Source: Pseudoxanthomonas yeongjuensis | GTDB taxonomy: Bacteria; Pseudomonadota; Gammaproteobacteria; Xanthomonadales; Xanthomonadaceae | Length of the DNA stretch: 64,000 bases | NCBI RefSeq assembly: GCF_010093345.1 | Contig: NZ_PDWT01000005.1 | Coordinates: forward strand, 1 to 64,000 | Direction: 5' to 3' | Shown here: piece by piece, positions 34,280-42,535 of the stretch | Numbering within the stretch: the stretch's first letter is position 1 | Layout of the letters: each line of letters starts with the position of its first letter | Translations under genes and position numbers: made by a program | Notes under the pieces: model-generated | The model's database searches: none | What the model saw: the letters and a program-made list of their open reading frames with translations, nothing else | What the model was told of the DNA's origin: nothing

Positions 34280-36265
34280 TCACCGGCACTGGAAATCGTC
34301 GGCGCCCACCGGTCCGCAACCGTCACCCCAGCGTCCCGTCTGCCGCCAGTAATCGACCACGCCGGCCTCGGCCAGCAGCCTCTTGAAATCCGGGTGCGCG
34401 CGCACGCCGGAATACGGCGCATTCCAGAACGCGACATACGGGAACTGGGCCATCGCGCCGTCCTTGAATCCGCCCTGTGCTTCCAGCTCCCGGCGCAGTG
34501 CCGTCATGGCCAGGTCCGTGTCCCCCAGTGCATCGGCCACGTTGGTCCACATGTAGGAAGCCTCGTTGTAGCCGCCACCGTAGGCCTCGTCCGCGAGCGC
34601 CTTGCGCACCAGGGCGAGCATGGCCTCGCGCTCGTCCAACACCGCACCCAGATCGCGGAAGAACGGGGTGTCGAAGTCTTTGGAATGTTTCAGCAGGCGA
34701 CCGTGCAGCTCGCGCAACTGCGCCAACCCGCCGGGTCGCTTGCCCGCCAGCTGACGGATGAAGGCGACATAGTCCGGCTCCAGCTGGCTGCCTTCCAGTT
34801 GCCGGCCGCGCTGGTATTCGGCTTCGGCATCCCGGTAGCGGCGCGCGGCGGTGTAGTCGTATTGCAGGTCGCGGGAAAGGAACAGCGCCATCGGCTCTAC
34901 TGCGCGCACCTGTTCGATCAGCGCCACGGCTTCCTGCAGATGGCCCATGGCATAGAGCATGTAGCTGTAGTCCCAGACGCGCTCCTTGGTCGGCGGGCCG
35001 GAATCCACGATCTCCTTCGCAAGGGCGATGGCCTCGACGCGCCTGCCTTGGCGCCACAGCGCATTGGAGCGGTCCCGCCTGGCCACCCAGCTGTCGGGCG
35101 CGATGCGGGCAATGCGCTCGCGGACCTGCAGCGCTTCGGCGCGCAGCTGGTCGGCCTGGGCGCCGCGCAATTCCTGCGCCATGGAATTCAACGAACCGGC
35201 CAGCGCATCCCAGCACAGCACGCATTGCGGATCCAGCGCGACCATTTCGCGGGCCAGTTGCAGGCGTTCGCGGTCATGCTCGAAATCGAACTGTTCCCGC
35301 ATCACGATGCTGCGCCAGCGCAGGAAACGCTCATAGGCTTCGACATGGGTGGTGCCGCCCTGTCCGCGGTTGAACCTCGCCACATCCAGTTTCACGCTCA
35401 AGGCCTGCGCCACGTCGCGCGAGATTTCCTCCTGCACCGCGAACACGCCGCGCAGTTCGCGCGCGTAGGTCTTCGACCACAGATGGGTACCATCGCCGGC
35501 ACCGACGAGTTGGGCGGTGACGCGCAGATGCCCGCCGTCCTTGCGCACGCTTCCCTCGAGCAGATAGGCGACGCCGAGTTTCCGGCCGATGGTGCGCAGG
35601 TCTTCGTTCTTGCCCTTGAACGAGAAACTCGACGTGCGTCCCACCACCCGCAGCGCCGGCGCTTGCGCCAACTGGTTGAGGATTTCCTCGGCCAGTCCAT
35701 CGGCCAGGTATTCCTGGTCCTGCGCTTGCGAAAGATCGGCGAACGGCAGCACCGCCAGCGAAGGCGGTGCCGGGACCGCAGGCACGGCGTCCGGCGCGGC
35801 ACCATCGTCCTTGTGCAGCAGCCATGCGACGGCGGTCGCCGCCAGCAGCGCCGCCGCGGCGCCGGCGGCGAGCCGGGGCCAGCGCGTGCGCACCGGTCCA
35901 GCCAGTGGCTGCGTCGTCGAGCGTGGCGCGTCGGCTTCCGCCATCGGCAGGGGCGGGTCGAAGCGGTAGCCGACCCCATGCACCGTGCGCAGCAGGCGCG
36001 GATGTTGCGCATCCTCGCCCAGCGCCTGACGCAACACGCTCATGATCCGGTTCAGCACGCTCTGGGTGACGTGCCGGTGGCCCCAGACCGCGTCCAGGAT
36101 TTCTTCCCGGGCAACCACCCGGCCAGGGGAACCGGCCAGCAGCGTGAGCACGGCGAAGGCCTTGGGTTCCAGCGCCTGTTCGCGGCCGCCGCGCGACAAC
36201 CGCCGGCCGGCGAAGTCGATGACCACGTCGTCGAAGGCCAGGTTGCGCGGCACGGGCTTCGGCAT
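34280..36265 (-). CDS. Membrane-bound ToxR/CadC-like transcription regulator with TPR region
   Basis: The 661-residue protein has an N-terminal OmpR-type winged helix (about residues 8-106, with LEPKAFAVLTLLAGSPGRVVAREEILDAVW and HGVGYRF). One membrane helix follows near residues 132-151 and then a periplasmic TolB/FlgO-like domain (SLAVLPFADLSQAQDQEYLADGLAEEIL, residues about 168-300). A TPR-like helical region completes it. Such proteins sense an envelope signal and act directly on DNA from the membrane. The divergent TPR gene at 36505 is a likely target, by position only. Confidence 0.87.
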   Translation of the reverse strand: MPKPVPRNLAFDDVVIDFAGRRLSRGGREQALEPKAFAVLTLLAGSPGRVVAREEILDAVWGHRHVTQSVLNRIMSVLRQALGEDAQHPRLLRTVHGVGYRFDPPLPMAEADAPRSTTQPLAGPVRTRWPRLAAGAAAALLAATAVAWLLHKDDGAAPDAVPAVPAPPSLAVLPFADLSQAQDQEYLADGLAEEILNQLAQAPALRVVGRTSSFSFKGKNEDLRTIGRKLGVAYLLEGSVRKDGGHLRVTAQLVGAGDGTHLWSKTYARELRGVFAVQEEISRDVAQALSVKLDVARFNRGQGGTTHVEAYERFLRWRSIVMREQFDFEHDRERLQLAREMVALDPQCVLCWDALAGSLNSMAQELRGAQADQLRAEALQVRERIARIAPDSWVARRDRSNALWRQGRRVEAIALAKEIVDSGPPTKERVWDYSYMLYAMGHLQEAVALIEQVRAVEPMALFLSRDLQYDYTAARRYRDAEAEYQRGRQLEGSQLEPDYVAFIRQLAGKRPGGLAQLRELHGRLLKHSKDFDTPFFRDLGAVLDEREAMLALVRKALADEAYGGGYNEASYMWTNVADALGDTDLAMTALRRELEAQGGFKDGAMAQFPYVAFWNAPYSGVRAHPDFKRLLAEAGVVDYWRQTGRWGDGCGPVGADDFQCR

Positions 36266-36504
36266 GCGGTTCCCAGGCGGGGAAATCCCGCCCGATCAAG
36301 TATAGGTGCATGGCCGCCGCGGCTGGCCTAAGCCTTTTCTGAGATTTTCCTCACCGATCTGCGCATTGTCTGCGGCTTTCCTCAAGACTCGTCCGCGCCG
36401 CAGCGGCAAGCTGGCCAGGCAGGCGCGATCCGCGCCGCCACGCCGGGAAAGCGCGGCGAATCGATCACTCTCCCCGGCAGCCAGCTCTCCTTGAGGCACT
36501 TCCC

Positions 36505-38298
36505 ATGAAAAAGCCTTCGCTTCGCATCCTCGCCCTTCCCGTGGCGCTCGTCGGCCTTTGCGGCTCCAGCCGCCTGATGGGGAGGACCGACATTGCGCCG
36601 GCGGCGTTCGATCCGCTGCTCGATCCCATCGGCGCAGTGTGTTCGCCGGCTACAGCCGGCCGCCCCGCGCTGCTCGACGCCCTGGTGCTCGCGCAAGCCG
36701 AGACCCGGCCCTTCCCGGTGCAGCCGATGAAAGCCGCGGGCGGCGCCGTGCCGCTTTACGGCAACCTCGGCCAGCTGACCCTCGCGGTGGGCACGAAGCG
36801 CGCGAAAGCGCAGGCGTATTTCGACCAGGGCCTGCGCTGGGCGTTCGCGTTCAACCACGCCGAGGCCCAGCGCGCGTTCCAGGCGGCGCAGCAGGAAGAC
36901 CCCACGCTGGCGATGGCGTATTGGGGCGAGGCGTTCGTGCTGGGGCCGAACATCAACGCGCCGATGCTGCCGGGGGCCGTGGCGCCCGCATTCGCGGCGC
37001 TCACCAAGGCGGTGGAACGGGCGGCCACCGCGCCGGCGAAGGACCGCGCGCTGGTCGCGGCCCTGCAGAAGCGCTATTCCACCGACCCCGGCGCCGACCG
37101 GACAGCGCTCGACGCCGCTTTCGCGGACGCGATGCGGGTCGTGGCCACAACGTATCCGGAGGACGACACGGTGCAGACGCTCTACGCCGAATCCATCATG
37201 GACACGCAGCCGTGGGATTACTGGGAAGCGGCGGGCACCAGGCCCAAGGGCCGTGCCGGCGAAATGCTCGCGGTGCTCGAAAAAGTCCTCGCCCGCAATC
37301 CCGAGCACCCGGGCGCGATCCACCTCTACCTCCATGCCGTCGAGGCTTCCGCCACCCCCGAACGCGGCCTGCCCCACGCCAGGCGCCTCGCCGGACTGAT
37401 GCCCGGCGCGGGGCACATCGTGCACATGCCCGCGCACATCTACTATCGCGTGGGACTGTTCAAGGAATCGATGGAAATCAACAAGCGCGCGATGGCCGTC
37501 GACGAGGCGTATTTCGCCACCTCGCCGTCCGACCCGCTCTACAAGTCGGCCTATTACCCGCACAACATCCATTTCGTACTGGTGTCCGCGCAGATGGGCG
37601 GCGACGGCAAGACCGCCATCGACGCGGCAGGCAGGCTGGAGGCCTCGCTTGGCGACGACGTCGTCGCGGAATATCCGCTGCTCGAACCCATCAAGGCCGC
37701 GCCCTACCTGGCGCACGCCATGTTCAGCGCGCCCGCGGAGATCCTCGGCCTGGAAGCCCCGCCGGAAAACCAGGTGCTGGTGGCGGCGCTCGCGCACTAC
37801 GCGCGCGCGCTGGGCTACGCCGGGAAGAAGGACTTCGAAGGCGCGAAGCGCGAAATCGCCGCCATCGCCGCCATCGAGCGGAACGCCGACTTCAAGCCTT
37901 ACGTCGACTGGTACGTGCCCGGCCAGGAGATCGTGCGGACCGCGCGCCTGGTCGCCACCGCCCGCCTCGTCGACGCGCAGGGCGACCTCGACGCGGCGGA
38001 AAAGGCCTACGAAGACGCCATCGCGGTGGAGGATTCGTTCTCCTACATGGAACCGCCCTATTGGTATTACCCCATCCGCCAGTCGCTGGGTTCGGTCTAT
38101 CTGCGCCAGGGCAAGCTCGACGCAGCGGAGAAGGTATTGCGCGAATCGCTGCTGCGATCGCGCGGCAACGGTTGGGCGCTGGCGGGATTGACGGAAGTCT
38201 ACAAGCGCAAGGGCGACAAGGCGGCGGAGAAGGCGACGCGGCGGGCGTACGACAGGGCGTGGTTCGGCGGCGAAGCGCCCGATGTCGCCCGGTTGTAG
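36505..38298 (+). CDS. Exported TPR-repeat protein
   Basis: The 597-residue protein has a short basic N-terminus and hydrophobic signal segment (MKKPSLRILALPVALVGLCG; the Cys19 could be lipidated but is not in a standard lipobox). TPR-type helices follow: FDQGLRWAFAFNHAEAQRAFQAA near residue 110, repeats near 250-340, and QGDLDAAEKAYEDAI and QGKLDAAEKVLRESL near the C-terminus. Two His-containing segments, HMPAHIYYRVG and YYPHNIHF, are notable. The function is unknown; it is probably a periplasmic scaffold. A DUF2306 gene follows 45 bases later. Confidence 0.8.
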   Translation: MKKPSLRILALPVALVGLCGSSRLMGRTDIAPAAFDPLLDPIGAVCSPATAGRPALLDALVLAQAETRPFPVQPMKAAGGAVPLYGNLGQLTLAVGTKRAKAQAYFDQGLRWAFAFNHAEAQRAFQAAQQEDPTLAMAYWGEAFVLGPNINAPMLPGAVAPAFAALTKAVERAATAPAKDRALVAALQKRYSTDPGADRTALDAAFADAMRVVATTYPEDDTVQTLYAESIMDTQPWDYWEAAGTRPKGRAGEMLAVLEKVLARNPEHPGAIHLYLHAVEASATPERGLPHARRLAGLMPGAGHIVHMPAHIYYRVGLFKESMEINKRAMAVDEAYFATSPSDPLYKSAYYPHNIHFVLVSAQMGGDGKTAIDAAGRLEASLGDDVVAEYPLLEPIKAAPYLAHAMFSAPAEILGLEAPPENQVLVAALAHYARALGYAGKKDFEGAKREIAAIAAIERNADFKPYVDWYVPGQEIVRTARLVATARLVDAQGDLDAAEKAYEDAIAVEDSFSYMEPPYWYYPIRQSLGSVYLRQGKLDAAEKVLRESLLRSRGNGWALAGLTEVYKRKGDKAAEKATRRAYDRAWFGGEAPDVARL

Positions 38299-38343
38299 GC
38301 CACGCGATTCTTCCGGCAACTCCGGAAAGAGGAAAACGCCGCC

Positions 38344-39213
38344 ATGAACGAGCAAAACAGGCTGGCCATGGGCCGGACAACAGCGCGGCCGGTCCCCGCC
38401 GAAGAACGCCTGCTGCGCTGGACCGGCCGCTTCTTCTACTTCGCGGCCCTGGCCGGCCTGGGGGTCTTCGGCACCTACATCGTCCTTCGCGCCACCGGCG
38501 CCACCTTCAGGAATTTCGAACAGTGGCACGAGCTGGTGGCGGGCCTGTCGATGCCGACGGCCTCCATCTGGATCGCCAATCTCGGTATCGGCCTGCACTT
38601 CGTCATGGGAACGATACTGGTACTGGCCTGGCCGATCCTGCTTTCATCAAAAATTCGCGCCCGCCATCGCGCCGTGCATCGCTGGACCGGCCGGGTCTAC
38701 GTGACCGCGGGCTTGCTGGCGGGTATCGGTGGCATGTCCTTCATCCTGACCCACGGCGCATACCTCCGGGCGGCGTCCGTGGCCTTCGGCATCTGGGGTA
38801 CGGTGCTGATGCTGAGCGCGGTCATGGCCTATGTCCACGCGCGCGCGAAACGCTTCGACCTGCACCGGGCATGGGCCATCCGCCTATTCGCGATGGTGCT
38901 GGGTTCATGGGTGTTCGATCTCGAATTCCGCGCATGGAAGGACCTCACGGGCGGCATCGGCATCAGCGAAAGCGAAACGCCCGGCGTGTTCGACTACGCG
39001 CTCCTGTACCTGTTCTTCGTCCCCAACCTGCTGGTCGCCGAATTCTTCATCCGCAACAAGCACAAGCGCATCGCCCTGCCGCGCAAGCTGAAATGGCCGA
39101 TGGTGGCCGCGTTCGCGGCCGCCGGCCTGGTGTTCGCCTATGCGATCTTGGCGGTCAGTGCCACCCACTCCGGAAAGTACGGGAAGCACCTGCTGCAGCT
39201 CGTGGCCAACTGA
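38344..39213 (+). CDS. DUF2306-like multipass membrane protein
   Basis: The 289-residue protein has seven to eight hydrophobic segments. The conserved RHRAVHRWTGRVYV near residue 103 and FDLHRAWAIRLFAMVLGSW near 177 resemble the His-containing helices of DUF2306, a family loosely like heme-binding membrane proteins. The role is unknown. It probably shares a transcript with the upstream TPR gene. Confidence 0.75.
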   Translation: MNEQNRLAMGRTTARPVPAEERLLRWTGRFFYFAALAGLGVFGTYIVLRATGATFRNFEQWHELVAGLSMPTASIWIANLGIGLHFVMGTILVLAWPILLSSKIRARHRAVHRWTGRVYVTAGLLAGIGGMSFILTHGAYLRAASVAFGIWGTVLMLSAVMAYVHARAKRFDLHRAWAIRLFAMVLGSWVFDLEFRAWKDLTGGIGISESETPGVFDYALLYLFFVPNLLVAEFFIRNKHKRIALPRKLKWPMVAAFAAAGLVFAYAILAVSATHSGKYGKHLLQLVAN

Positions 39214-39298
39214 GCACAGGATGTCGGCGGATCGCTGGAAAAGTTTTCCGTGGATATTCTCGGGCTCCTGATCGATTCCATCGGCAACCGGAAAAGGA

Positions 39299-39321
39299 AA
39301 CGCCCCGCGAGGCGGGGCGTT
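39299..39321 (-). terminator. Terminator downstream of the T4SS-effector-like gene
   Basis: AACGCCCCGC pairs with GCGGGGCGTT around a three-base loop. On the minus strand it is followed by TTTCCTTTTCC; a short T-rich tail exists on the plus strand too. Confidence 0.75.
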
Positions 39322-39353
39322 CTCTGCACGCACGGCGACGGCGTGTCGGCCGA

Positions 39354-41159
39354 TCAGAACCCGCGTCCGCCGGGTGAAGCCTGCACGGCCTGCGCCGGCG
39401 ACGAGGCGTCGGCCGTCGCGTGCCGGGCGGCGAGCTGGCTGCTGGTTTCCACGCTCTGCCGGGAACCGGAAGCGAGCTCCAGGGACACCATCTGCGAGGC
39501 GGGGGATTTCGGATCGCCCTGGACGGCGAAGACCTTGCTGCCGTCGCGGCTAAGGAACAGGTGGTCGACGCCGCTCATGCCCCCTTCGCGCGCCAATGGC
39601 ACCAGTGCGGCGGCCAGGTTTTTCTGCTGTTGCGCATCGAGCTTGCCGGCGCCGGGAGCTTCCTGGACCTTGCCGAGCAATTCCTTGTACAGGCCGTTCA
39701 GGGCATGCGCGCCGCTGGTCAGAATGGCCGCCGTGCGCAACCCCTCCTCCAGCGCGCCACCGACGCGGCCGCCGTTGCGGTTGACCGCTTCCTTCGCGGT
39801 TGTGGAAGGCAGGTAAGCGCCGCGCTCGCGTTCGCCGTCGTGATCGCGCAGGTAGCGCTTGACGTCCTTGAGCTCCAGGTCGAGGAAATCCTTCGCGAAA
39901 CCCTTCGCCGCCTGCGCCAGCTGCATGGCCTGCTCCGGTTTGAGGCGGTCCAGTCCCTTGCCCGATGCAAGCGCATCGATCAGCGAATCGGGATCGACCT
40001 TCTGCTTGAGGAAGGCGAGGAAGCGTTCGCGCGTCTCCGGGTTCTGCCCGATGCCCTCGAGAATGCGCGTGGCCGTGGACAGGGCGTTGCCGGCATCGGT
40101 CGGCATGCCCGCGATCTGCCGCATCACCCCGCTGATCGCGTGCTTGGGTTCCATGCCCACGGCGAAGGGGAAACGTTCGCGGAACTCGTCCCAGCGCGGC
40201 GCCAGCAGGGCCTCGCGCGCGTGCTTGATCAGCTGATAGGCGCCGGCGGCGAACGCGACGATCGCGATACCGACCGGAGCCACGCCAACCAGTGCGCCGA
40301 CCAGTCCGGCATTGCGTGCGCCCATCATCAGGGCGACATTGCCTGCGTTGCCGGCCAGCTTGAAGCCGCCATTGAGCAGGTCGAAGGCGGAGTCCACGCG
40401 CTGGTCGGTATTCAGTGCCTTGCCGGTGATCGGATCGCGCCCGTTGAACACGCGCCCGGCGTTCTCGCCCAGGTGCCTGGCCTCCTGGGCCACGTCCTTG
40501 ATTGCGCTGTAGCGTTCGAGGATTTTCGCCGCTTCACGCTCGCGACCGCTGCGGGTGGCGAACTCGAGTACCGCCGCCATCGCCACCGAATCCAGTGGCT
40601 TGCCGTCGCGATGGGCGACGCTGCCGGTCTCGATCGCGGCCTGGATCGCGTCCAGCGTGTCGAAGACCTCGTGTTGCCCGTCCTTGCGCGCCAACCCCTT
40701 GAGTTCGGTCAGCGCGCCATCGACCGGAGCTGGAGGCTGCGCGTCACGCTGCGCCGACCACTGCGTGGCGTAGGCGACCAAAGACGACTGCAATTCCGTA
40801 GGCATGTCCACGGCGTAACCGTGGAAAGGCGGCGCCATGCGGCCGTCGTCGCGGGTCTCGCCCGGATGCAGCTTCCACGTCGACGCGGTGCCTGCCAGCG
40901 CACCGCCGGAGCTGTCGAATGAGGCGATGGTCGCCTCCAGGGTGTCTTCGTCCACGACCAGGCCGTTGCGTTGCAGCGCATCGGCAACGACCGCGCGCAG
41001 CACCGTGTCGCGCGACCACTCATCGTCGGCGGGCAGTAGGCTGGTGTAAGGCCGGGGGCGATCCTGGATCCCGCCCTGGCCGGCGTAGCGGCGCGGGATC
41101 CCATCGATCGCGTCCTGATTCCCGGTGACGGCCCGGCCCGATTCGACTGTCGCATCCAT
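39354..41159 (-). CDS. Putative type IV secretion effector (XVIPCD-like C-terminus)
   Basis: The 601-residue protein starts at the ATG at 41159, with AAGGAG upstream. It has no signal peptide. The N-terminal two thirds are helical, with one glycine-rich hydrophobic stretch (AGLVGALVGVAPVGIAIVAF, about residues 255-280) that might insert in membranes. The C-terminal ~70 residues include GVDHLFLSRDGSKVFAVQGD near residue 527, then SRQSVETSSQLA, and a Gln/Ala/Ser-rich end. That matches the conserved block of XVIPCD domains, which bring Xanthomonadaceae effectors to VirD4 of an antibacterial T4SS. The toxic activity cannot be assigned. No adjacent small lipoprotein (the usual immunity protein) is seen. 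The call rests on motif memory. Confidence 0.65.
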   Translation of the reverse strand: MDATVESGRAVTGNQDAIDGIPRRYAGQGGIQDRPRPYTSLLPADDEWSRDTVLRAVVADALQRNGLVVDEDTLEATIASFDSSGGALAGTASTWKLHPGETRDDGRMAPPFHGYAVDMPTELQSSLVAYATQWSAQRDAQPPAPVDGALTELKGLARKDGQHEVFDTLDAIQAAIETGSVAHRDGKPLDSVAMAAVLEFATRSGREREAAKILERYSAIKDVAQEARHLGENAGRVFNGRDPITGKALNTDQRVDSAFDLLNGGFKLAGNAGNVALMMGARNAGLVGALVGVAPVGIAIVAFAAGAYQLIKHAREALLAPRWDEFRERFPFAVGMEPKHAISGVMRQIAGMPTDAGNALSTATRILEGIGQNPETRERFLAFLKQKVDPDSLIDALASGKGLDRLKPEQAMQLAQAAKGFAKDFLDLELKDVKRYLRDHDGERERGAYLPSTTAKEAVNRNGGRVGGALEEGLRTAAILTSGAHALNGLYKELLGKVQEAPGAGKLDAQQQKNLAAALVPLAREGGMSGVDHLFLSRDGSKVFAVQGDPKSPASQMVSLELASGSRQSVETSSQLAARHATADASSPAQAVQASPGGRGF

Positions 41160-41349
41160 ATGCACTTGCTCCTTGTTAGAGAGGGCAGATTCCTGCTGCC
41201 TTGGTCGGCGGAAGTCAGCCGCCGACGGGCGAATCATGCCTCCAAAGGAGAAGGGGAGCAAATCGGAACATCATTTCCGCCACGCATGCCACTTCCCCGG
41301 CACGATCCACGTACAGGAGAACGTCCGTGGGCTGCGGCGTAGCAAGATA

Positions 41350-41399
41350 AAGAACACCAGTTCGAATGATGAATTCTTCAGTTCGATGAAGTGCCGAGG
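41350..41399 (+). pseudogene. Diverged copy of the rho 3' end
   Basis: Fifty bases match 34181-34230 with about ten substitutions, most of them at third codon positions (AAC/AAT, GAC/GAT, GAG/GAA), and share an exact TTCTTCAGTTCGATGAAG. Translated, the copy reads [14 protein letters not shown]. The rho stop TGA is CGA here. Like true rho, it is followed within 25 bases by a GC-rich terminator. Confidence 0.85.
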
Positions 41400-41418
41400 C
41401 AGGTTTCTTCGGCGCCAC

Positions 41419-41446
41419 AAAAAAAGCCCCGCGAGCGGGGCTTTTT
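41419..41446 (-). terminator. Rho-independent terminator, also downstream of the TonB-C gene
   Basis: AAGCCCCGC and GCGGGGCTT form the stem. There are seven A before and TTTTT after, so it can work on both strands. On the minus strand it ends the gene at 41462. Confidence 0.88.
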
Positions 41447-41461
41447 CAATCGGCCGACCGC

Positions 41462-42325
41462 TCATCCTGGCTGCAGTGGCGTCAATAGGCGCAGGCTGTT
41501 GCGCGCGTCGTATAGAACGCCGGCGATCATTGCGTCGGGACTCTGGGCGCTGTCGAATCCCGTGTCCCACGGCGCGCGGCGGATAGGGCCTGGCACATAG
41601 GAATCCCATTGGCCGTAAGAGGGCCGTTGGTAGCCATGGAACTGGAAGTCGACCGGAACGCGTACCACCCAGGTTTCTTCCTTGGCGTTTTCGCCAACGG
41701 CAGGCAGCTGGAAGGTCCATTTTTTTGCCGCGTTCAACGCGGACTTGGCCAGCATATCGCGCATGCGGTCCATTTCATTCTCGCTGCCTATGACCTGCAG
41801 GTTGACCTGTTCGGCGAACAATTCCTGCACGGCGCCTTCGCGCCCGATCTTCAGCACCACATAGACGGTTCCGCGCGCGCCTACCTTCCATGCGCTCTCT
41901 GGATAGATCGGCGGCTTCATTGCGATGGGCTTGATCGAATCCGCTCGCGCGAGGCGTTCCTCCGGAGTCATGGCTTCCTCGCCGAAGTAGCCGCTGCGAA
42001 TGCCGACCTCGTAGCGTTCGGCGTCGATCTTCTTGGCGGCGATCCGCAGACTCATCCGCGCCCTGGCCTTTCGCGCTACGCCATCGATCAGCAGCGGTTC
42101 AAAACGCCAGGACGCGCCCGCCTGCTCGACCAGCGAGAGCACGCCCGTGGGAAGCTTGTCCGGTTCGTCGAGCTCGAGCTTGCTGATACTGCCGTCGGTC
42201 GCAATCAACACCCACCCGGTCACCAGCATGCTGGACTCTACCGTCTTGCGTACTGCGCGAGGGCCTGCCGCGTGGCTCGCGAATGCAACCAACAGCCCCA
42301 GCATCAACGCCACTATTCGATTCAT
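41462..42325 (-). CDS. Exported protein with TonB C-terminal-like domain
   Basis: The 287-residue protein has a signal peptide (residues 1-20, ending SHAAG). A domain near residues 135-215, KPPIYPESAWKVGARGTVYVVLKIGREGAV, matches the TonB C-terminal fold. There is no Pro-rich periplasmic spacer and no retained membrane anchor, so it is probably a free periplasmic relative rather than a working TonB. The role is unknown. Confidence 0.75.
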   Translation of the reverse strand: MNRIVALMLGLLVAFASHAAGPRAVRKTVESSMLVTGWVLIATDGSISKLELDEPDKLPTGVLSLVEQAGASWRFEPLLIDGVARKARARMSLRIAAKKIDAERYEVGIRSGYFGEEAMTPEERLARADSIKPIAMKPPIYPESAWKVGARGTVYVVLKIGREGAVQELFAEQVNLQVIGSENEMDRMRDMLAKSALNAAKKWTFQLPAVGENAKEETWVVRVPVDFQFHGYQRPSYGQWDSYVPGPIRRAPWDTGFDSAQSPDAMIAGVLYDARNSLRLLTPLQPG

Positions 42326-42535
42326 TACGCCTCTCCCTGCGAAGTTGTCGAATGGTCAGCCTATCCACTGGGACGACCCTTGCCAACCAGGGCGGCGCCG
42401 GGGGCCGCACAGGGCGAGTGCGTACAACCAACCCGGGAGGCCCATTGCCTTCGCTGAGCCGATCGCTACCCCGACTTACGCGGGTCGGGCTCACGAACGA
42501 TCAACCCCGCATAATGAAACCCAGGAGGTGCGCCC
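42326..42535. promoter_or_regulatory. Divergent intergenic region
   Basis: These 210 bases separate two divergent genes and must hold both promoters. A strong ribosome site AGGAGGTGCGCCC precedes the antiporter ATG at 42536. No repeat or hairpin stands out. Confidence 0.5.

Larger units (their letters stand above)
41160..41461. other. Intergenic region holding a rho 3'-end remnant
   Basis: These 302 bases between two minus-strand genes hold no intact gene. The right part carries the diverged rho tail (41350-41399) and a terminator hairpin. The left part includes the promoter side of the effector-like gene. Confidence 0.7.

Noticed and set aside
41125-41586. 153-codon plus-strand frame between the effector-like and TonB-C genes
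   Set aside because: Its only recognisable part is the rho tail remnant, and it runs through a terminator hairpin and overlaps a supported gene. I treat it as a relic, not a gene.
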